Part shown: positions 1 to 7,582 of the stretch, in pieces
Layout: each line of letters starts with the position of its first letter
Position numbering within the stretch: the first letter of the stretch is position 1
NCBI GenBank assembly: GCA_039191605.1
Contig: JBCCXL010000038.1
Location: 1 to 27,140, forward strand
Source: JBCCXL01 sp039191605
GTDB taxonomy: Bacteria; Acidobacteriota; Thermoanaerobaculia; Multivoradales; JAHZIX01
DNA length: 27,140 nucleotides
Reading direction: 5' to 3'
The notes under the pieces: generated by a model
What the model saw: only the letters and a program-made list of their open reading frames with translations
Databases searched by the model: none
Told to the model about the DNA's origin: nothing
Program-made: the position numbers and the translations under genes

Positions 1-276
1 GACGGTTCCAGCACCTTCGACTTCTCCGCCAACTACTCCCTGCCCATCTGGGGCAGCCTGGAGCCGTGGGTGAAGTTTGAGCTGCGCAACCTGTTCAACG
101 ACGACACCCAGATCGGCGGTAACGACGACGATCTGATTCCCAACTTCGCCGGACCGCTGGACTCCAACGGCCTGCCGACCACCTTTACCCTGGGCCCCAG
201 CTTCGGCAACGCCACGGGTAACGGTTCCTTCGTCACGCCTCGCGAGTACCGCGTCTCCGCCGGTATCCGCTTCTAA
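1..276 (+). CDS. TonB-dependent receptor, C-terminal fragment (cut by window edge)
   Basis: Frame 1 is open from the first base and ends at TAA 274-276, giving the last 91 residues of an outer-membrane beta-barrel. The end FVTPREYRVSAGIRF closely matches the end of the complete receptor at 4021-6918 (FVTPLEYRLSAGIRF). The stretches FDFSANY, EPWVK, RNL and GLPTTFT are also shared, so the two are paralogues. A terminal Phe is usual for outer-membrane barrel proteins. The rest of the gene lies outside the window, so plug and signal peptide cannot be seen. The likely role is TonB-energised uptake of an unknown large substrate, as inferred for Oar-like receptors. It is convergent with the second receptor, with the transposase and sulfatase-like genes between them. 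Confidence 0.85.
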   Translation, partial: DGSSTFDFSANYSLPIWGSLEPWVKFELRNLFNDDTQIGGNDDDLIPNFAGPLDSNGLPTTFTLGPSFGNATGNGSFVTPREYRVSAGIRF

Positions 277-294
277 GCGGCGACGAACAGCGAA

Positions 295-345
295 GCTCAG
301 CCTCGGCTGAGCGGAAAGGGCGGCCTCCGGGCCGCCCTTTTTCTT
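295..345 (+). terminator. Rho-independent terminator after the receptor, with an extra hairpin in front
   Basis: An 11-bp perfect stem (315-325 AAAGGGCGGCC with 330-340 GGCCGCCCTTT) encloses a 4-base loop TCCG and runs into T-rich sequence (to 345). Just upstream is a second 7-bp hairpin (295-301 GCTCAGC with 306-312 GCTGAGC). The pair lies 18 bp after the receptor stop codon and should end its transcript. Confidence 0.88.
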
Positions 346-360
346 TGTCTGTCCCCCCCA

Positions 361-375
361 AGGTGCCAGGCACCT
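361..375. repeat. REP-like palindrome, copy 1
   Basis: AGGTGCCAGGCACCT has 7-bp perfect arms around one central A. It belongs to the family repeated at 427, 1499, 2783, 3696, 3774 and in the 7583-7704 cluster. It lies upstream of the RAYT gene, whose product is the likely mobiliser. Confidence 0.85.
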
Positions 376-404
376 CCAATTCAATATTGCTCCGGGAACG
401 ACAC

Positions 405-428
405 CCGATGCTTACTCCCAAGCATCGG
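405..428. repeat. Hairpin abutting REP copy 2
   Basis: CCGATGCTT (405-413) and AAGCATCGG (420-428) form a perfect 9-bp stem with a 6-base loop. Its right arm runs directly into the REP palindrome at 427-440 and shares two bases with it. Subterminal hairpins of this kind are recognised by IS200/IS605-type Y1 transposases; that role here is inference. Confidence 0.65.
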
Positions 429-440
429 TGCCAGGCACCT
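427..440. repeat. REP-like palindrome, copy 2
   Basis: GGTGCCAGGCACCT, same family as 361-375, in the same orientation (central A on the + strand). It lies 94 bp before the chosen start of the RAYT gene and forms a composite with the 405-428 hairpin. Confidence 0.85.
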
Positions 441-534
441 CTTCAAACTTTCCTACCAACATCAGCAAGAAGGCAGCTCTCCAATGCCTCTCCTACTAAC
501 GAGGAGAACCAAAGAACTAAGGAGGGCAGCAAAT

Positions 535-1470
535 ATGCCGAGGAAACCTCGATTCATTCCGCCGGGCGGTTCCATCGTCGAAGTCTCGAACCGAGCTCTC
601 GAAGAGAGATACCTACTGAGGCCTGACCCAGCAGTTCAGCTTTTGAGCGCTGGGATCCTAGCAAAAGCAAAAGATCGATACCCGGTCCGGGTTTACTATG
701 TCGCGATGCTCTCCAACCATTACCATCTCTTGCTATGGGCTCCCGATGCCAAGATCCTCGCAGACTTCATGCGCTACTTTCAATCTAACTTTGCCCGAGA
801 GCTCAATCGCCTCAGAGCCCGGAGCGGATCCATCTTTGCCCGCAGATATCGACTACAAATCGTCAGTCAAGAACCTGAGACACAGCTCCGAAGGCTACGT
901 TACCTCCTGGAGCAGGGGTGTAAAGAAGGCCTTGTCACGAGCCCCTTAGAGTGGCCTGGATTGCACTCAATTCGGTCCCTCTTAGACGATGGTGTTCATC
1001 AAGGGAAGTGGCCTCTGACAACATATCTCGCCAAAAATGATTCAGATTTTGGAAGAAATAGGGGTAAATACCAATTACTTTCCTTACGCCTTGACACTTT
1101 ACCGTGCCTCGCGAATCTAAACCCAAAACTACGACATCAGTTCCTTCTGAAATTGGTACTTGACATCGAGGAAGAAACTAAACAAAGGCACCGACAAAAT
1201 GGAACTGCTGCCCTGGGTATTTCCAAGATCCTGCGCCAGAGTCCAAGGCAACGTCCACGATCACCAAAGCGAGAGCCCATGATGCGATTCATTCATGCCA
1301 GCTCTCGCGAAGTTCTCACCCACTTGAGAAGACAGTTTCAGGACTTCCTCCAAGCCTACCGGCAAGCTGCTAGCCTTCGCCGCCGCGGGAAACGAGCAAG
1401 CTTCCCTTCCGGCTGCTTCCCGCCTAGCGAGCCTTTCATTCCGGCCTTGTCTGCTGCTGCAATGCCCTGA
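535..1470 (+). CDS. REP-associated tyrosine transposase (RAYT, Y1_Tnp/IS200-like)
   Basis: A 311-residue single-strand DNA endonuclease of the HUH/Y1 superfamily, expected to nick and join REP sequences. The HUH pair is HYH at residues 62-64 in SNHYHLLLW. The candidate catalytic tyrosine is Tyr123 in RYLLEQGCKEGLV, spaced exactly as in the usual YxxxNPVKAGLV motif but with the NP pair replaced by QG. The stretch GSIFARRYR (98-106) matches the family's central motif. Residues beyond about 150 form a basic extension of unknown role. The ATG at 535 is chosen over the in-frame ATG at 484 because AAGGAGG (519-525) sits 9 bases before it. The gene is flanked by REP palindromes at 361, 427 and 1499. 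Its base composition is visibly more AT-rich than the downstream cluster (for example 1020-1200), consistent with horizontal origin. It appears intact. Confidence 0.88.
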   Translation: MPRKPRFIPPGGSIVEVSNRALEERYLLRPDPAVQLLSAGILAKAKDRYPVRVYYVAMLSNHYHLLLWAPDAKILADFMRYFQSNFARELNRLRARSGSIFARRYRLQIVSQEPETQLRRLRYLLEQGCKEGLVTSPLEWPGLHSIRSLLDDGVHQGKWPLTTYLAKNDSDFGRNRGKYQLLSLRLDTLPCLANLNPKLRHQFLLKLVLDIEEETKQRHRQNGTAALGISKILRQSPRQRPRSPKREPMMRFIHASSREVLTHLRRQFQDFLQAYRQAASLRRRGKRASFPSGCFPPSEPFIPALSAAAMP

Positions 1471-1498
1471 GCGTTGAAGGGAAGCCATAACCGATAAT

Positions 1499-1513
1499 AG
1501 GTGCCAGGCACCT
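1499..1513. repeat. REP-like palindrome, copy 3 (right flank of RAYT)
   Basis: AGGTGCCAGGCACCT, identical to the 361-375 copy over 15 bases and in the same orientation. It lies 28 bp after the RAYT stop, between the convergent RAYT and sulfatase-like genes. Confidence 0.85.
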
Positions 1514-1523
1514 TGCTAAAGAG

Positions 1524-1557
1524 GTGCTTAGCTTTTCGAATATTCCCGAAGAAGCAC
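1524..1557. repeat. Imperfect hairpin beside REP copy 3
   Basis: GTGCTT (1524-1529) and AAGCAC (1552-1557) pair around a partly self-complementary interior. The hairpin lies just outside the right REP, roughly mirroring the 405-428 hairpin on the left. It could alternatively act as a weak terminator for either convergent gene, but there is no T run. Confidence 0.4.
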
Positions 1558-1577
1558 AGAGTCAACACAAGCTCTAA

Positions 1578-3926
1578 TTACTCCAGCTGTGCCGCCCGCT
1601 GACGCCAGCGAACAGCACCTTGAGAATCCCCCAGACGTGCCGCTGTGTCTGCCGCAAGCATATAGCTGTCGGCGGTTGGTACTGCAGCCACCATCGCTTC
1701 CAGGATTGACTCGATGGACTCGAAACGCCCTTCGGCAGCCAGAAGATAGATCAATCCGGTGTATGCCTCTCGACTCTGAGGATAGGTCTCGATCTCAGAT
1801 CGGAACGCTCTTTCCGCTTCAACGCTTTCCCCTAGGCGGGCAAGAACGTCTCCCCGCAAGAACTCAAGCCACCGCACCGGTGCCAGGCGATTTTCGCGGA
1901 GCGTGTCGCGCAGCTCGTCCAAACGCCCCCTTGCCGTAGCCAAGTCACCACCCTGTACCTCAATTCTTGCCAGCAACAAGATCGCCTCAGCACGAACGGG
2001 GTTCTGCTCCGAAACGGCCCTCTGAGCCATTTCCAGTGCGCCATTGATGTCCCCCTTCTCAAGGACAACTCGCGCCTGTAGCTCCCAGCCGGCAGGACTT
2101 CCCGTCTCCACCGCCATAGCAGCATGTTCCCCAGCCTCCACTAGGCGACCTTCAACCAAGTAGATCTCTCCGGCATCAAGCCATAGAGAAGCTGTTCTTG
2201 GACTCAACTCAATAGCCTCGGCAAGTGCATTCAAGGCCTCCTCGCCCTGACCAAGACTGCGGTAGCAGCCGGCTAGCTCGACTCGCACATCAACCATTCC
2301 GACAAACTCACGACGTAGCTCCTCGAGCTGCGGAATGGCATCTAGGCAACGACCGCCTTGGGAGAGCTGATAAGCCTCCTGCAAACGATTCAAAGAATCG
2401 ATCACATCCTTCGGATCAGGATATTCCTCCGCCTGATTCCTCACAGGACGGGTCAGATAGCCCAACGCAGCAAGCTTTGCGGCATCTTCTTCATCGATCG
2501 CCGAGGGGCCATCGACTTCGTCCCGTGCTCCGTGCTTTTCCGATAGCTCATCCCGCATAGAGAAATAGGCTGGCCGATTTTCTCGAAGCACGTTGAGCCT
2601 TTGCTCTGGATCCTCTTCTAGATCGTAGAGTTCAGGGCGAGGAGCTTCAATAAATTGAAAGTCCTTATCCACTAGAGAGCGTAGGCCACTCCATCCTAGA
2701 TGGAATTGACCGTAGAAGCTCTCCAAGTAAAGTCGTCTCGACGAAGGAAGATCCCCGATAAGGGAGCGCCCACTGAGTTCCCGGTGCCAGGCACCTTCTT
2801 GATCGGCACCTGCGACCTCTTGCCCTGAAGCTCCAGATCCTTCGATGATCGATACGATCGTCGGCGCAAGGTCCGTCCAGTGAACGGGCTCTCCCCTTCT
2901 CTCACCACCACGTTCTGCCGACGGTAGCTTGATGAATAAAGGGACGCGGGTCGTTTCCCGGTAGAGAAAAATTCCGTGCTCTGCCTCTCCATGATCTCCG
3001 AGGCCCTCCCCATGATCCGAGGTGAGAATAATCAGAGAGTCCTCATAGAGATCGAGCATTTGCAGCGTCTCTAGAAATTTCCCAACAAATTCATCCGCTG
3101 CCGCAATCTCTCCTTCGTAGGTTTCGCCATAGGTCGAGAGATGGGGCTCGGGGGGGAAATACGGAGTATGGGGCTCGAAGAGATGGAGAAAGAAAAAAAT
3201 CGGCTGCACTAGCGTTGAGCGATTGTCACGAACCGCAAGCTCTAACCTCCGAGCCGCGATCTCTACCGTCTCCCTCCCTGAGCGCTGAACGTCACCGAGG
3301 GCGCCGGAACTGCGCGCCAGCGCGAATCCATCGTCATAAGCGTCGAAGAGAGGGCCCAGCCCTGTTCCCCCACGGAGCACATAGGCAGACACTGCAGCCT
3401 CGGTGCGATAACCCCGGCTCGAAAGCCAGCTGGGAAGCGTTCGCTGCGGATCCACATCTAGCCGAAAACCAACGTTGTCTCGGACTCCATGTTGGTAAGG
3501 CAACTGCCCGGTAAAGAGGGAGACATGAGCCGGCAAGGTCAGGGGAATCGGGGTGTAGGCATTCTCGAAAACGATGCTGTCCGCCGCCAGCTGGTCCAGG
3601 CTTGGCGTGCTGACGCCTTCGTAGCCATAGGCAGGCAATCGATCCGCTCGAAGGGTGTCGATCACGATCAAGAAAATCGAAGGCAGAGTGCCCTCGGTGC
3701 CAGGCACCTTTCGAGAGTTCGGCGATCTCGCGGACCCAGAGCTAGCCCTGTCAGTAGAGCTAAGCCGAGAAGAAGTGCCAGGCGCCTCTTCACCGTCGGC
3801 CCCCTCCCGTGCCCCATCTCCACAAGCCGCCGTCCAGATCAGAACCCCAGCCAGCAGCAGCGCCAGGAGATTCCCCGGCCTCCGTCGTTTCCCGTGCTCT
3901 CGAAGGAGCCTCAACAACATCTTCAT
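1578..3926 (-). CDS. Sulfatase-fold (alkaline phosphatase superfamily) lipoprotein with C-terminal TPRs
   Basis: 782 residues. A signal sequence with a plausible lipidation Cys at 35 (LIWTAACGD) predicts an envelope lipoprotein. The catalytic domain starts at about residue 84: LIVIDTLRADR supplies the first metal Asp (90), PLTLPAH (128-134) occupies the nucleophile loop, and TSDHGEGLGDHGE carries further metal ligands. The usual sulfatase signature C/S-x-P-x-R is absent. Thr130 takes the nucleophile place, so formylglycine formation is not expected, and phospho- or sulfo-ester specificity is open. TPR-like helices fill roughly residues 500-780. The protein is paralogous to the 24144-26387 product but has about 40 extra linker residues (C35 to D90) containing two REP palindromes. 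The ATG at 3926 gives a compact signal peptide; an in-frame TTG at 3959 is the alternative. It lies downstream of the receptor gene beyond a terminator. Confidence 0.85.
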   Translation of the reverse strand: MKMLLRLLREHGKRRRPGNLLALLLAGVLIWTAACGDGAREGADGEEAPGTSSRLSSTDRASSGSARSPNSRKVPGTEGTLPSIFLIVIDTLRADRLPAYGYEGVSTPSLDQLAADSIVFENAYTPIPLTLPAHVSLFTGQLPYQHGVRDNVGFRLDVDPQRTLPSWLSSRGYRTEAAVSAYVLRGGTGLGPLFDAYDDGFALARSSGALGDVQRSGRETVEIAARRLELAVRDNRSTLVQPIFFFLHLFEPHTPYFPPEPHLSTYGETYEGEIAAADEFVGKFLETLQMLDLYEDSLIILTSDHGEGLGDHGEAEHGIFLYRETTRVPLFIKLPSAERGGERRGEPVHWTDLAPTIVSIIEGSGASGQEVAGADQEGAWHRELSGRSLIGDLPSSRRLYLESFYGQFHLGWSGLRSLVDKDFQFIEAPRPELYDLEEDPEQRLNVLRENRPAYFSMRDELSEKHGARDEVDGPSAIDEEDAAKLAALGYLTRPVRNQAEEYPDPKDVIDSLNRLQEAYQLSQGGRCLDAIPQLEELRREFVGMVDVRVELAGCYRSLGQGEEALNALAEAIELSPRTASLWLDAGEIYLVEGRLVEAGEHAAMAVETGSPAGWELQARVVLEKGDINGALEMAQRAVSEQNPVRAEAILLLARIEVQGGDLATARGRLDELRDTLRENRLAPVRWLEFLRGDVLARLGESVEAERAFRSEIETYPQSREAYTGLIYLLAAEGRFESIESILEAMVAAVPTADSYMLAADTAARLGDSQGAVRWRQRAAQLE
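2783..2796. repeat. REP-like palindrome inside the sulfatase-fold gene, copy 4
   Basis: GGTGCCAGGCACCT inside the coding sequence, read as Gly-Ala-Trp-His on the minus strand. The reading frame stays open. This differs from copies 5 and 6, which are read in the frame giving Pro-Gly-Thr. The neighbouring residues have no clear counterpart in the paralogue at 24144-26387. Confidence 0.8.
3696..3709. repeat. REP-like palindrome inside the sulfatase-fold gene, copy 5
   Basis: GGTGCCAGGCACCT, read as Lys-Val-Pro-Gly-Thr on the minus strand at residues 73-77. It is followed on the + strand by TTCGAGAG, resembling the CGAGAG that follows copies in the 7583-7704 cluster. Confidence 0.82.
3774..3787. 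repeat. Diverged REP-like palindrome, copy 6
   Basis: AGTGCCAGGCGCCT differs from the consensus at two positions. It is read as Ala-Pro-Gly-Thr (residues 48-51). With copy 5, 64 bp away, it frames most of the extra linker of the sulfatase-fold protein. Confidence 0.7.
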
Positions 3927-3958
3927 ACCGCCGATTCTATGCTCCTGATCCCTAGACA

Positions 3959-3992
3959 AGAAAAAGGCCGGGTGGCCTCGCGACCACCCGGC
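3959..3992 (-). terminator. Rho-independent terminator after the complete TonB-dependent receptor
   Basis: GCCGGGTGG (3967-3975) and CCACCCGGC (3984-3992) form a perfect 9-bp stem with an 8-base loop. On the minus strand the stem is followed by a T run (AAGAAAAA on the + strand at 3959-3966). It lies about 30 bp after the receptor stop codon and ends about 33 bp before the start of the sulfatase-fold gene, which probably uses its own promoter or read-through. Confidence 0.88.
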
Positions 3993-4020
3993 GCCATCGG
4001 GATCGATGGCCAGTCGAGAG

Positions 4021-6918
4021 TCAGAATCGAATCCCCGCAGACAGCCGATATTCCAGCGGCGTCACGAAATCCGCGTTGATCTCCGCTTCGCCGAAGGTTG
4101 CTCCTCGGGTAAATGTCGTCGGCAGCCCATCGGAATCCACCGGGCCATTCGCCACCGGGAAGACATCGGTATTGAAGGTGATCACGTCATCGTTGTTCAA
4201 CAGATTCCGTACCTCGACCTTCACCCACGGCTCCACGCTGCGCCACAGCGGCAGGGCGTAATTCGCCGAGAAGTCGAAGACGCTCTGATCGCCGAAGTCC
4301 TGACTACCGCGCTCACCGAAGAACAGAGTCGCCGTCCTCGGTAGGTTCGCGTAGCCTGGATCCTGAGCTAGCAGCTCTGCAGACAGCGGGCTGCGCTGCC
4401 GCGACAGGCTGTAGGTCGACGCCGAGTCGTAGCGATAGAGCAGCGAGAGGCCAAGGTTCCCAGCGCGACCGAGGGCCAGGTTGTAGGTTGTCCACAACCG
4501 AACCCGATCTCGCTGATAGTCGTTCAGCCTTCCCGTCGGGAAATGCCGCTCCGCCGACAACACTTCTGGGTAATCCCCCAGCAGAGAAGAAACGCCCGGC
4601 GTATTGGCCCCTTCACCCTCGAAGTTACCCTCGTTCTTGAGCTGATGAGTCCAGTGGCCCTCGACGGACCAGTTATTCGCCAGACGGTAGCGTCCCTGAA
4701 GCTGCAGCGCTTCATAGGCCCGCTCCGGCAGATTGCTGTTGCGGAAGACGATGCGGTCCGCCTGCAGATCTCCCACCGGGCTATCGATCACGATAGGAGC
4801 CCCCGGAGAGTTGATGAAGTCTTCGACGAAATCACTGGTCTCGCGATTCGTGTAGGTCAGCTTTCCATAGCCACCGCGGCCGAGCTCGGCACCGATGGAC
4901 AAAGTCACCTCATCGACCACCGGCGAGGAAAGTCCGCTGTCGAAGAACACGTTCTGGGTTGGGAAGTCCACCCGGTAAGGGACGTAGTTGTCCGGATCCA
5001 GACCCGGAGCGAAGTCCAGGCCGACGCCGGCAGGACCGATGTAATAGGAATAGATGGAGTCAGGATTGCCTACGTTCGTGGTCTGCGCGAACTGCGCCTC
5101 GCTGTATTTACCAGCGTATTGTGCGTAGGTCGCATCTACCTTGTAGCGCCCATCTCCATGCACGTCGTAGGACGCCGCCAGCCGAGGGACGGTGCGACTA
5201 GTGTCCACCGGATTCAGCCCATTGCTGGCAGAACCGGAGACCTCTTCATGACGCACGCCAAGGTTGAAGGACCAGTGGTCATTCAGACTCCAGCGATCGT
5301 TGATGTAGATCGACGCCGTCTCGATATCGATACTGGCACCCCGCTCGGCGAGCCAGTTCTCGAGGATGGTGGATCCAGGGACAAAGACCGGCTGTAGACG
5401 ACCCAGATCGTCGTAGATCGGACGGTTCTGATTGTCCACCAAGAAGCTCGCTTCGAAGACGAAGTCCGTCGGTGATTGGGAGTTGCCTCCTGTATTCGTC
5501 GACGTGAACTGCTCGAAGCCGCCCTTCAGGTCATGAGAGCCGAGCCCCTCCGTCGCGATGAAGTAGGACAAGCTTCCGGCCAGCTGCTGATTATCGCGAT
5601 CTTCCGGATCGGTGGCGTCAAAGTAGGGAGCGTTGTAATGAGTGAAGGAAGGCGAGAAGCCCAGGAAGGGGGAGTCGACGATATCCGTGCTCGTCCCGCC
5701 ACTAGAGGCGAATTGGAAGGTCTTCTCGGAGTACTGCAGCTCGCCAAAGAGGTTTGGCGTCAGCACACCGTTGTAGCGGCCAACCATCAGCTCATTGGGG
5801 AAGGTTTCGGCCTTCACCACTCGGGGGTCGACGCTGAAGCCAAAGGACGGGCGAACCACCGTGGCGTCGTTCTCGATGTAGGTGCCCTGGAGCGTATGGC
5901 TGTTGGAGAGGTTCCCCGTCAGCTTCAGCTCCTGCCTCTCGTTATCCGTCGAGCGGGTCGTCGGCACGCTGGTCACCGCGAAGACATGCTGACTGGAAGT
6001 CGCGGAATCCCGCCCGGCGAGGAAGAACCACAGCTTGTCCTGGAGAATATAGCCTCCAAGGGTGGCCTGATAGACCTCGTTGACGTCGTCTTCCCGCTCG
6101 ATTCCCTGCTGATCCTCCAGCGGCGTCTCGTCTCGCCACGAAGAGTTGGTGAGATCCACCCGCAGGGAGCCAGAGAATTCGTTTCCGCCGCTCTTGGTGA
6201 TGGCGTTGATCACGCCTCCGGTGAAGCGACCATACTCAGCCGAGATACCCGAGGTGAGAACCTGCGTCTCCTCGATGGCGTCCTCGATGAAGAGGGCGTT
6301 GCTGGAGCCGAAGAGGTTGTCGTTGGTGTCTACGCCGTCCACTAGGAAGACGTTGTCGTAGGCGAAGGCGCCACCGATGGTCACCTGGCCGCCGTTCGGG
6401 GTGTTGGTGCTGAGACCGGGCGCCAGCTGAGCGATCCCAAAGAGGGTACGGGAAGTCGCCAGGTTATCGATCGTCTCCGAGTCGTAGTTCGCACCGATGG
6501 TCGTTGTGGAAAGAGCCGTCGGCGTCTCACCGACGACGACGATGGTGTCTTCTACCGGAGAGATATCGAGATTCGCATCGGATCGGCTGGTGCGACCGAG
6601 CTCCAGCGTTGCCGTGCGCTCCACCGTGGTCATCCCGGAGAGCTCGAAGACCACCTTGTAGCTGCCCGGCGGCAGCCCGCGGATGATGTATTCGCCGGTG
6701 CTGCCAGAGTAGGCAACCCGCTCACCGAGGAGCGAGGGGGACGACACCGTGACGGTGACCCCCGGTAGGGCTTCTCCACTAGTGTCCTTCACCGCACCGG
6801 CGAGGGTTCCTGATTGCTCTCCTTGGGCTATCGCCGGTAGAGCCGATATCGACACCACCAAAAACGCTAGCAACAAGAGCTGAGTGATTCGTGAGGTGAC
6901 CGGAGCCAAATACCTCAT
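4021..6918 (-). CDS. TonB-dependent receptor with N-terminal carboxypeptidase-regulatory domain (Oar-like)
   Basis: 965 residues, an outer-membrane active transporter in family terms. A signal peptide (1-31, ending ALPAIA before QG) is followed by a carboxypeptidase-regulatory-like beta-sandwich (about 36-115; GTLAGAVKDTSGEALPGV, TGEYIIRGLPPGSYKV). Next come a TonB-box-like DTIVVVGE, a plug domain (LVDGVDTNDNLFGSSN, GRFTGGVINAITKSGGN) and a long 22-strand-type barrel region ending in Phe. The start at 6918 is fixed by AAGGAGG with 7-base spacing, rather than the longer open frame to 6987. The C-terminus closely matches the truncated receptor at 1-276. The substrate is unknown; no SusD-type partner is adjacent, although TPR lipoproteins lie upstream on the same strand. 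An 843-bp intergenic region precedes the gene, so it probably has its own promoter. Confidence 0.9.
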   Translation of the reverse strand: MRYLAPVTSRITQLLLLAFLVVSISALPAIAQGEQSGTLAGAVKDTSGEALPGVTVTVSSPSLLGERVAYSGSTGEYIIRGLPPGSYKVVFELSGMTTVERTATLELGRTSRSDANLDISPVEDTIVVVGETPTALSTTTIGANYDSETIDNLATSRTLFGIAQLAPGLSTNTPNGGQVTIGGAFAYDNVFLVDGVDTNDNLFGSSNALFIEDAIEETQVLTSGISAEYGRFTGGVINAITKSGGNEFSGSLRVDLTNSSWRDETPLEDQQGIEREDDVNEVYQATLGGYILQDKLWFFLAGRDSATSSQHVFAVTSVPTTRSTDNERQELKLTGNLSNSHTLQGTYIENDATVVRPSFGFSVDPRVVKAETFPNELMVGRYNGVLTPNLFGELQYSEKTFQFASSGGTSTDIVDSPFLGFSPSFTHYNAPYFDATDPEDRDNQQLAGSLSYFIATEGLGSHDLKGGFEQFTSTNTGGNSQSPTDFVFEASFLVDNQNRPIYDDLGRLQPVFVPGSTILENWLAERGASIDIETASIYINDRWSLNDHWSFNLGVRHEEVSGSASNGLNPVDTSRTVPRLAASYDVHGDGRYKVDATYAQYAGKYSEAQFAQTTNVGNPDSIYSYYIGPAGVGLDFAPGLDPDNYVPYRVDFPTQNVFFDSGLSSPVVDEVTLSIGAELGRGGYGKLTYTNRETSDFVEDFINSPGAPIVIDSPVGDLQADRIVFRNSNLPERAYEALQLQGRYRLANNWSVEGHWTHQLKNEGNFEGEGANTPGVSSLLGDYPEVLSAERHFPTGRLNDYQRDRVRLWTTYNLALGRAGNLGLSLLYRYDSASTYSLSRQRSPLSAELLAQDPGYANLPRTATLFFGERGSQDFGDQSVFDFSANYALPLWRSVEPWVKVEVRNLLNNDDVITFNTDVFPVANGPVDSDGLPTTFTRGATFGEAEINADFVTPLEYRLSAGIRF

Positions 6919-6925
6919 GAGTAAT

Positions 6926-6932
6926 CCTCCTT
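6926..6932 (-). promoter_or_regulatory. Strong ribosome binding site of the TonB-dependent receptor
   Basis: AAGGAGG on the minus strand, 7 bases before the ATG at 6918. It is among the best Shine-Dalgarno sequences in the window and decides the start; most other genes here show weak or no such motif. Confidence 0.85.
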
Positions 6933-7582
6933 GGGTAGGCTGCCTTTCAGCAACCCACCCGGTCGTAGACGCCTGAGAACAGAGCACAACAAGCGGCTAG
7001 CGGCGGTCGATTTAATCTATCGAGCCGGCAACCGGAGTTTTCCGGGTTGTCGCGTGCTCATTCTTTTTGGGCTTCTTGATGAGCGCCGCTGCCGACAAAC
7101 AAAAGAGCAATGTATATACCACTTTTCAAATGTAATTTATGAGACGTTTTTTCTTCGACACGGAATAGGAAAGGGAATCTCTTCAGTTCGGCCCCGCGGA
7201 ATCGCCTGGAAGCTGAGCGTTTTTACTTCGGGAATTTGAATAGCGCTCCTTCCCGTCCCGAATGCCCCTTGAATTTCCTCAATTCAGCTGCCTATTCGGC
7301 CAATTGAAGTCGATTCAGCGAGCTGAAGTCCCCGGCTCGGCGATTGACTCGTTTCGGCACTTCATCCCAATTTCGCCCTCCACACCCGCGTCGTCCGCCC
7401 TTCTACGCTCTCTCGTTGCGCTTCAATCGGTTGAAGCAAAACCAGATCTTTGAACGCCTCTCGCTCTGAATCCCCGAAGAAAACCCATCCAAGGAAGAGC
7501 ATGCTAAAGCGCGTTCAAGATAGCCGGTACAGGCAGGGAGGACCTAAGAACAAAGCGCCCAATAGCAAAGGGGGCCCAATGG
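6933..7582. other. Intergenic region upstream of the receptor, AT-richer, with small palindromes
   Basis: No convincing gene. The part from about 7060 to 7150 is the most AT-rich of the window and is the likely promoter area for the receptor, but I could not assign a -35/-10 pair. Two palindromes stand out. GCTTCAA/TTGAAGC (7420-7437, loop TCGG) is perfect. TTCAGCT (7283-7289) pairs with AGCTGAA (7321-7327) across 31 bases. Either could be an operator or a structured leader; their role is unknown. Confidence 0.4.

Noticed and set aside
484..534. Upstream in-frame ATG at 484 as RAYT start
   Set aside because: No good ribosome binding site at proper spacing, while AAGGAGG precedes the ATG at 535 and the family motif begins right after it.
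1879..1889. GGTGCCAGGCG, a partial match to the REP palindrome inside the sulfatase-fold gene
   Set aside because: Only one arm and the centre match; the second arm is lost, so it cannot be told from chance in coding sequence.
6988..7500. Small open frames in the intergenic region (for example 6931-7239 and 7262-7453)
   Set aside because: Short, no ribosome binding sites or motifs recognised, composition unlike neighbouring genes; treated as non-coding.
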